From positions 744,001 through 808,000 of the forward strand of contig JASFAU010000012.1 in NCBI GenBank assembly GCA_039704465.1: 64,000 nt of DNA, read 5' to 3'. How positions within the stretch are numbered: the first letter of the stretch is position 1; the number at the start of each line of letters is the position of its first letter. This DNA is from Plasmodiophora brassicae. Lineage: Eukaryota; Endomyxa; Phytomyxea; Plasmodiophorida; Plasmodiophoridae. The translations under genes were made by a program, and so were the position numbers. Below the pieces are notes generated by a model. That model was given only the letters and a program-made list of their open reading frames with translations, searched no databases and was not told where the DNA came from. Of the stretch, positions 56,635-64,000 are shown in pieces.

Positions 56635-57417
56635 CCCTGCGCCTCCCGTGGCAGTGGCTCCCGCTCGCTCAGCGCCCACCACGACCTCAAACTACCGCCC
56701 CCTCCCGCACTGCAGCCCGACTGGTTCGATAAATAAACACCGCCCACGCAGTCCAATCGGGACGGTAAAGTGTCAACGGATGCCTTCATGGGCGCACGCA
56801 AGTGCCCCGCCCGCCCCGGCAGTCGCCACCCGAGCAAAATCGCCGACCAGCTGCCACTCCGCGTGGCCCTTAACACAACAGGTACGCGCAACATTGCGTT
56901 TACCTATCCTGGGTTCGCCCGCCGACAGCCAGCTGTCTGGATGCGGGGCCCTGTGCATGCCAACCGCAAGCGAAGGCATCATCAGGGTGTATCCAGTAGC
57001 GCCCGCGATTACCGACGCCCGGCAGGCCGGCAGATGCTCGTGCATCGTCTATTCGCCATCCGCAAGCTGCAACGGGGTCGTACTGGCCACGGAACCACGT
57101 CCGACAAGAGAAACGCACCTGCTGTCCTCGTTTGTACCAATGCCGTTCGCGCGCAAATGATGGACGCCACCTGGTTCAAAGGAGTCCCATTCTTCGTACC
57201 AAGCAACGACCCCGTAGGTCCCGATCCATAGAACCGGCTCTTTACCCCCGACATCACAGCAAACATGTTCCAGGACCGCCGCAGACGACCAGATTGGGAA
57301 GTACGCGTCGATTCCGATGCCCTGGCCGGGTGGACCTGTATCCATGTACCGGTGGATCGGTCCCCTGTGGAGTACAGCATCGATCTCTAGAGCGTATACG
57401 TCATTAGGAGGAGGCGG
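56635..57417. other. Long region without a firm gene model
   Basis: This is a 783-bp GC-rich stretch between two divergent genes. Long open frames exist on both strands in overlapping positions. On the plus strand a two-exon reading from ATG 56779 is possible but contains no recognisable domain. On the minus strand two in-frame open blocks separated by a single TAG (57046-57048) look protein-like. It may contain one short gene plus promoters. Confidence 0.35.
57049..57345 (-). CDS. Possible small protein of unknown function (98 aa or part of one)
   Basis: An ATG-initiated open frame of 98 codons with balanced composition (IGTYGVVAWYEEWDSFEP, GGVHHLRANGIGTNEDS). An intron starting at GTGCGTTT inside it and ending just before 57045 would remove its stop, but no continuation is convincing. 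Support is only compositional; the opposite strand is also open here. Confidence 0.25.
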   Translation of the reverse strand: MDTGPPGQGIGIDAYFPIWSSAAVLEHVCCDVGGKEPVLWIGTYGVVAWYEEWDSFEPGGVHHLRANGIGTNEDSRCVSLVGRGSVASTTPLQLADGE

Positions 57418-59367
57418 ATGCCGAGCGCGTCGCTAAGGCCGCTGACAGATGACCCGGGCGTCCTGGCCCGGCTGACGTCCAGCAGCGTCACCCAGGAGGG
57501 CGTCCTAACCGACAAGCAGGTCGCACCTGGACGTCTCTCCATCTATGAACCGCCTCGCCGATTGAGCATCTCCGGAACAGGGCATACCCTGGGCGCATGT
57601 CCTGCCCAACGGCGACGTCGTCGATGGGGCGACCAGGCACATTGTCGCGCGCCTTGCAACGTCGGAAACAGGCAGCCGACCAGGTGCAAGAAGTTGGAAT
57701 CCATGTGGAATCGCATCGTAACGATGTGGGTGACAGAGTCCAGCCAACACGGCCACAAGCATCGGAAGTCGTACATTCGTCCTGTGGCGTCAGCGAATGC
57801 TGAGCTTCGAGCAGCTATTCAGAGCAGTAGTCTGACAAGCCAGGGAACATTGGTGACATCGGAGGTCGGTCCGACGACTGAACCTGATGGAAATTGCCGT
57901 CTAACGAGTATGCAGGGCGTGGCCTGGGCGCAAGCAGATGCCGGAGGTCACCTGATCGATGCACATGGCGCCGTGATCGGTGAGATCGTGGATGCCGAGC
58001 ATCCGCAGCCGCAACAAGGCGATCGGGAAGCGGCACCCCAAACGACATTGCAGATCAGGCCGATCGCGTCGGCCACGCCTGAACTCATCCAGGCGATTCA
58101 GCAGAGCGCGTTGCGCTCAGATGGGGTTCTCGTCAACGCTCAGGTTGAAACGTGACGGTCACGTTCTTGTCGATGTCGCATGTGAACGCCACCGTAGGGG
58201 CAACCCTGGGCGCAGGCGAACTCGACTGGGCAGCTTGTTGATGGCAACGGGAACGTTATCGGGGACGTCGTCCAGCAGCAGGTGGTGGCACCTGTACTGC
58301 AGATTATGCCGAATCCGGCGGCTTCGCCCGCCGTCCTGCAGATGTTACAGGACAGCCGGTTAACGAACGACGGCGTCCTGGTCAACTCTCAGGTGCGAAA
58401 ACGACGTTCATGTATGGTATCCACGATGTGCACTGATTGCAATGCCTTAGAACGTGCCATGGGCGCGTGTGAATGCGTCTGGTCAACTCGTAGACGGGAA
58501 CGGTGCTGTCGTTGGTAGCGTTATTCAGTCAGGAGGCGCACCTGGACCTCAACCGTCAGGTAGTTGCCGGTCGCTGTGGTGGTTATTGCACAACTGTTAG
58601 GTTGACGGCCATATCACAGGAGAGCCGGCGAAGCCCAAGTTCAGGTTCATGGCTGCCGAAGGCCTTGACCCGAACGTTCAGAAGATGCTTCAAGAGAGCG
58701 CGCTGGATCCGACAGGAGGCGTCGTCAACGCTCAGGTGCGTCGTTATCAGCCAGATCTTGTTCAAGCTGAACACGGTTTCCGAACTGACCTGACGACAGG
58801 GTGTCGTGTGGGCTCGGACCAACAAATTCGGGCACGTGTTCGACGAGACTGGGAAGATGATCGGCGAGGTCGAGAGAGTTAGCGATGACGCACAGGCGGA
58901 GAACACCTCGAAGACGCTTGCCGCTGCGGGGCATAAGCTGATCAACTGCAATAACGACGCCCTTAAGGTCAACTACAGAACAGGCCGATGTTGTGTCGTT
59001 ATTATGCTGACCGGTGTTTAACAAACAGAATCTCATTGAACACGTCTGGCAATGGGACCCGAAGACGTCGTTCTTTTTCGATGACGACGGTAACGTCATG
59101 GCACGCATGAACCCGGACGACCTGTCCGTTCAGTTGGCCGACCTTGCTGTTATTGGAAATGTTGAGCTGGCTGGAGGACAGCGTACGTTGCGCTTCTTGT
59201 CTTTCGACAAGGGCGCGGCTAACGCGCTGGTGTGCAGCAGGAGAGTCTGCGCTCAGGATCCCGCCCAACTGTTTGGTTCGTCTGGGCCACAAGGTTCGCT
59301 GTGAGGACAGCGTCAAGGAGCGGTTCGAGCATTCCGTCCTGGACGGGAATGGATTGCTCCACTACCG
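57418..59367 (+). repeat. Seven exon-borne protein repeats
   Basis: Units of about 60-75 residues. The first half is a helix ending G-V-L-V-N-x-Q; the second starts W-A-x-x-N and ends D-x-x-G-x-V-I-G-x-V. A phase-0 intron sits at the same place, directly after the Gln/Glu/Lys, in copies 1, 2, 3, 4, 5 and 6 (57519, 57864, 58143, 58392, 58735, 58967). Copies 6 and 7 are strongly diverged. The D-x-x-G-x-V-I-G turn resembles by eye the fungal DUF3659/LEA-like repeat. Confidence 0.75.
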
Positions 59368-62300
59368 GTCCGCATAGCCATGTCGTTCACCATTCACGAT
59401 CTCTTTCGCTTACAGCAAATGAGTTCTCAGGGCACCGGGATCCCCTGCGGACGCCGACGATGTCATCGGGCGGCTGCACCCTGACCAGGTCCACATTGTC
59501 GATCCCAGCTTCAACATTATTGGCGAGCTCATCGTCAATCCTGATGTCCCACTGCCTGGTACTGCACTGATGAGCGGTGGGCAAGTTCCGACCGCTGACC
59601 TGCGCATTGTAGTGGCTGAACCGCCTGAGACTGCTGAACGCCGGATCGCTCGGTGCATCGGCGAACTGACGTTGTTCGAGAGCGTGGCCCCAGCGGATCC
59701 CGAGACACCAGGGGCAGGCGAGGAAGGTGGCGCAGCTCAGGTTTGCAATCGCAACTTCGCTGTCGTAACCATCTCTTGATTCGTGAGAACGCCACCAGGA
59801 CATCGTCGTCGAGATCCAGCCGATTACGATCGAGATGCCGCCCGAGTTGAAGACCTTTGCCGAGCCGGACGCAGGGATCCTGGAGCCCGATTTCGATGTG
59901 AAGGCGTGGGAGAAGGCGCGGGACGCAGACAAGACTGCCTCAAAGCCAATCGGTAAGTCCTGCGCGTGGCTCATCCTGTGTCGTTCACCGCTGAGTACCA
60001 GTTGGGTGGCAGTACCTCTGGCGTATGTGCGCCCGAAAAGAGAGGATCAGTCGGCGCTGGTGACGGCCGAGATCGTCCAGAACGTGGAAATGATGTTCAA
60101 CGTGTTCCGAGGCAAAATGAACGGCGCCCAGTTCACGTTCCTGTTCCTCGACGGTCTCGACGCCGTGCTCGATAAGAAGACGCGTTCGAATCTGGGTCAC
60201 TACCTGAGCGCGTTCGTCAACTTGGAAACCTTAGGGCTTCGCAAGGCCGGCTTAAGAAGGTGAATCCCCGCGAGAGTGGCACCGAAAGCGACATTAATCG
60301 TGAATCGGGTTAGGCTTGACAAGCTGAATCTTGCCAAGCTTCTGCACTTGAACATATCGTACAACCTATTCGCTGACAGCAACTCCATCGAGAAGTGTGT
60401 TATCGGCCTGCCCAAGTTACAGGTGCTGGATTTCACTAATAACCCCATCATGAACGTCAAAGGGTATGTGCCCAATCGGACTTGATTGGGTCTTTCTACT
60501 GACTACGCCTGCAACAAAGGTTCGATGAAAGGGGAACGCCACTGCCAGAACATCCGCTATGGCAGGTTCTTCTGCCTAAGTGTGCGCACCTGACACACAT
60601 CAACGGAGAGCTCATCGCTCCTGAGCGCCGCTCATTGGCCATGGCTAAATCCAAGACCAAGGTTGACACCAGTCGTCACTCTTCAACGTTCGAATGCGTC
60701 ATTTAAGATGGATGCCAATAGGACGTACGTAACAGACGTGGATGGGATGTCTTTTTGAACGCACTGGAGCAACTGCCTGACATGGCCAAGCCTGAATTCG
60801 CCGACGAATTTGCGGTACGCCCTCCAATGTTTGGCCAAGGTCGGTATGTGACCGCGTTATCTGTCAGCCGGGAGCCATAACAGAGATGAACCTGGCGAAT
60901 TGCGGTCTGACACTCGTCTCGCTGTACTCCTTCGTCAACCTGACCACGCTGGTCCTAAAGAACAATATGCTCACGTCCATCGAGAAATGCGGCGTACCAC
61001 CCATAATCGGTTTCGACATGGTAGTGACACCTCTAATTCGGTATCTGTTCAGTTTGAGAAGCTGCAAATGCTGAAGCGCCTGGACCTAAGCAACAACCTG
61101 CTGGAGAAATCCAGGAACTATAACAACCTAAACGTCCTTGCCGCTCTGTCCAGCCTGCAGGACTTGCGGCTGGTGGGCAACAAAGGGCTCAAGACATACA
61201 AGACGGTTTGTCGTTTCTCCATGTTCTGCGCAGTCGTTTCCTAACTGCTCAGGCGATGGGCAGAATGTCATATTCATCACGCGACACCTTCCTGGAACGA
61301 ACCGAGCGATTGGCCTCTTGACATTGGATGATGAGGAGATTTCGGTTGAGGACCGTGTCGCGGCCATTGCTACCATCGGCAAGAAGAAAGACGCGCAGGC
61401 GGCGCGCTGGCGATTGAACCTAATCAAGGAGTTTGGGCATCAACAGGTCGTCACGGTGGATCACTTTGAATCGAAGGTTCGCAGGTCTGTCTCTTCCCTA
61501 ACTGTTTCAGAAGTGCCGATATCGTCTTCGTGTAGGTGCTGGCATTGTCATTGAACAATCGATTCTTCGACAAGATCGACGTCGGCAAGTTCGTTAACGT
61601 GCGCATCTTGAACCTGTCAAACAATAACCTGTCGAGCGTGGATGGCTTGCAACTGCTGACCCTGTCGGGATAATTCGTTCGTTATCCGTGTCCCCCCATT
61701 CTGACTCGTTGCCGGCAGACTACGTGTTGTGGATATATCTGGGAACCCGTCACTGAACGTTAGCGGAACGCTGAAACAACTTCGCGACTTTAACTTTCTC
61801 GAGCGCGTCTCCATTGCTCGCTCCGAAGCGAAAGTCGACGCCAACCACATCCGGAACCTGCTGCAGACGCTGATCCCGAAGAACAAGAGGTTGTCGGTGC
61901 TAGAAGGTGGGGATCTGCCATCGCCTTGAGAACCCGACCCCCTTACTCTTTCATCTGGGTGCAGGGAAGTGCATCGACTTCCTGGACCGCATGGCCTGTT
62001 TCGCCAAACTGAACAAGAAGAACAAGAAAGTCGACATCGAGCTATATCGGGCGAACGTAGCGTTGCTGACGTGTGCAACGCCGCTGGTCGGGCGCAGCTA
62101 CGATTACGACGATGTGTTCCCTGGGAAACAGTATGGGTCGAATGCTGCGATGTCGACTAAGATCTGACAGTCGTAATGAAGGTACAAACCGGGAGACGTC
62201 ACCTCCATTGAACAGGTGTCCCACTACGAGTTGAAAGCAGTGTCGTTGAGCGAATTCGCCAACGTCAAGGTGGTCAACCTGTCCCATAACGCGTTGGTCG

Positions 62301-64000
62301 GTCTCCCTGCTGGGTTGTCCGCCCTGCAGCAACTCGTGCGACTTGACCTGCGATCAAACAAGATCAACGTGCCCCTGGCACAGATCGCCCAGGTCGCCGA
62401 TACGTTATCTTTGCTGGAGCTGCTGTACCTGCGTGGCAATCCCATCATGCGAACAACGCAGGATCGCCTCAAGCTGATCTCGTTGATCTCCAGAATGAAA
62501 CAGGTCTGTCGCTATGGCCACGCCACGTGTCGGATCCCGTTAAGCGCCGTCCCTAGGTTGAGTGCAACCTTCGCGTCATTGACACGGAGGTGTCGCTGGA
62601 TGAGCGGGTCGATTCCTGGATCGCGAGCGGCGGTGCTGTGGACCAAGCCGAGACGCTGCGTTACAGGGCCGCCATCTTCCAGCGTGTCAAGAAGGGCGTT
62701 GCACCGAACGAGGTGCTCGACCTGAACCTGAGCGGCACCAACATCTCGATCGTGTCGCTCAAGGGATTCATCAACATGCAGCGCCTGACGCTCCGCTCGA
62801 ACCGTCTCGCGAAGCTGTTGGGGGCGGACATCGAGAAGATGACGAACCTGAGGGTTCTCGATGTTCGTGACAACCGCATATCGAACGTCCAGGGTACTGC
62901 TGCCGTGTCAACTTTTGAACCAACTACTGATTGTCCAACTTGACCATAGACATCACAAGTGTCGTTAGCCAGTTACCCGAGCTGACGTTCCTGGGCCTCA
63001 GCGGCAACGTGGGCCTGTCCGCGAATTACAGGGCCGAATTCATCGCCAATTGTGCCCATTTCACACGCGTGCAGAACAAGTTGATCTTCCTCGACGACGC
63101 CGAGGTTTCCATCGGCGAAATCATGAGGAGCGTTCGTGGCGTCACAGAGGAGTTCAGGTAGCCGACGCACACGCTCCGCTACTCATCATTCCATGCTCAG
63201 CGTTTGGTGCAGGTTCGACCTCGCCGTGCATCGGCGAAGCGCGCCGCCCGTTGAAACGGTGCACTTCGACCGTGTCGTCCCGATCCCTGAACGGCACGAG
63301 ATGCTTCAGCTGGATCTGACCGGATGCGAGCTGAAGTTCCTGGACCTGTCCGATTTCTCCTCATTGCATACTTTGCGTTTGGGCAACAATCTAATCGGTT
63401 GTTCGGTCCGACGCGAGGAGTCTGCCGACCGTCGCTGATTCGGTGGTGTTTGCAGAAACGTCGGCGCTAGGCGAGGCGGCCCTTTCGAACTGCAAGGAGC
63501 TTCGACACCTGTACTTGGGGAACAACCAGCTGGCGAAGATCCCCAAGGTTCGTACCTGGAACGTCGAGGCGTTCGCTTTTGCGCTGATACGCCTTGGGGA
63601 TAGATCGTCCAAATTGTGTCGAAACTGAAGCACTTGGCGACACTGGACATTGTCGGGAACCCATGCTGCCCCGAGCCGAACAAGAGCGACCGGCACAAGG
63701 TTCTAAAAGAGTGGCCCGATATCGAAAAGAGGTACGCGACCCGCTCTCTCGATCCGCCCATGCTGTTCGCAGACGACGTATGTAACACGAATGTAGGTCG
63801 TTCCCACTCAAGAAGCTTGATGGGACTCCTGTTACTGTTCGCGAGCGCATCAAAGCGGCGTCCAGCCTGGACGGGGCGACGATCGAAGACACGAGACTCG
63901 GTACCCTGTGCCGGTTTGTATCCGCCGGATTATGGAATTGACGCTGATGTTCAGATCTCACGATATTCGAACGTCAGAAGAGGCTTCCGAACGGGCAGCC
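57418..64000 (+). CDS. Large modular protein: exon-repeat N-terminus plus leucine-rich repeats (5' part, >1640 aa)
   Basis: Exons: 57418-57519, 57581-57683, 57737-57864, 57916-58143, 58198-58392, 58451-58559, 58620-58735, 58800-58967, 59029-59182, 59238-59367, 59431-59740, 59799-59952, 60013-60259, 60314-60463, 60520-60661, 60722-60814, 60868-60993, 61053-61205, 61264-61476, 61536-61663, 61719-61906, 61965-62130, 62182-62503, 62557-62893, 62950-63157, 63213-63397, 63456-63547, 63604-63731, 63797-63900, 63955 onward. All 29 introns keep phase. The first 600 residues are seven diverging repeats of GVLVNAQ-type helix plus GQPWAQxNxxGxLVDGNG-type turn. After a linker, LRR blocks start near 60150 (LRKAGLRRLDKLNLAKL, ITEMNLANCGLTLVSL, VLDLNLSGTNISIVSL, MLQLDLTGCELKFLDL) with LRR-cap segments (LLTLDDEEISVEDR, KLDGTPVTVRER). 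The LRR half resembles LRRC9-like flagellate proteins. Two adjacent genes is the alternative. Confidence 0.7.

Noticed and set aside
1..64000. CRISPR arrays, rRNA, insertion sequences, bacterial operons
   Set aside because: No direct repeats with regular spacers, no rRNA signature and no transposase domain were seen; spliceosomal introns throughout exclude a prokaryotic source.

Overview
The window is nuclear DNA from a compact, GC-rich, flagellated eukaryotic microbe. Protein-coding genes lie tens to a few hundred bases apart on both strands. They are interrupted by very short GT-AG introns (about 38-82 nt, mostly 50-60) that often carry a CTAAC/CTGAC-like branch site before the acceptor. 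An axonemal dynein heavy chain implies a motile flagellated stage. A chlamydia/plastid-type ATP/ADP translocase, several small single-exon secreted proteins and the general architecture fit an intracellular biotrophic parasite. A plasmodiophorid (Rhizaria) is my best guess, but that is an inference from gene content and cannot be proved from this window. I derived spliced models by hand from frame continuity, GT/AG sites and family conservation. Reading phase closes across every exon in the models given.

Layout. 1-4.8 kb: 3' part of a LACTB2-like nuclease (+), two small uncertain minus genes, a dual-specificity phosphatase (+), a multi-pass membrane protein (-) and a type I membrane protein (+). 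4.9-9.6 kb: pyruvate carboxylase in 21 exons (-). 10.1-17.3 kb: an accessory-looking island with three secreted proteins, a phage/giant-virus-type gene that has gained an intron, and a decaying LRR/beta-helix surface-protein gene. 17.5-32.0 kb: a DNAH10-type inner-arm dynein heavy chain (-, 14 exons, 4559 aa). 32.6-37.6 kb: an NTT nucleotide transporter (-) and an XPG/Rad2 nuclease (+), divergent around a shared TATA-like element. 37.6-45.8 kb: two divergent coiled-coil proteins and a basic nuclear-looking protein. 46.3-49.5 kb: a quasi-RRM RNA-binding protein and mitochondrial citrate synthase (both -). 49.8-56.6 kb: a divergent ABC half-transporter (+), MCM4 (-) and a PDCD4/MRF-like triple-MA3 protein (-). 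57.4-64.0 kb: the 5' part of a very large modular protein (+). Its N-terminal repeats are built from duplicated exons and are followed by many leucine-rich repeats. It runs off the window end.

Housekeeping functions (anaplerosis and TCA cycle, replication, nucleotide excision repair, translation control, RNA binding, flagellar motility) are interleaved with lineage-specific genes. No operon-like arrangement, rRNA, CRISPR or transposon was recognised. A tRNA search by eye is not reliable, and none was seen.
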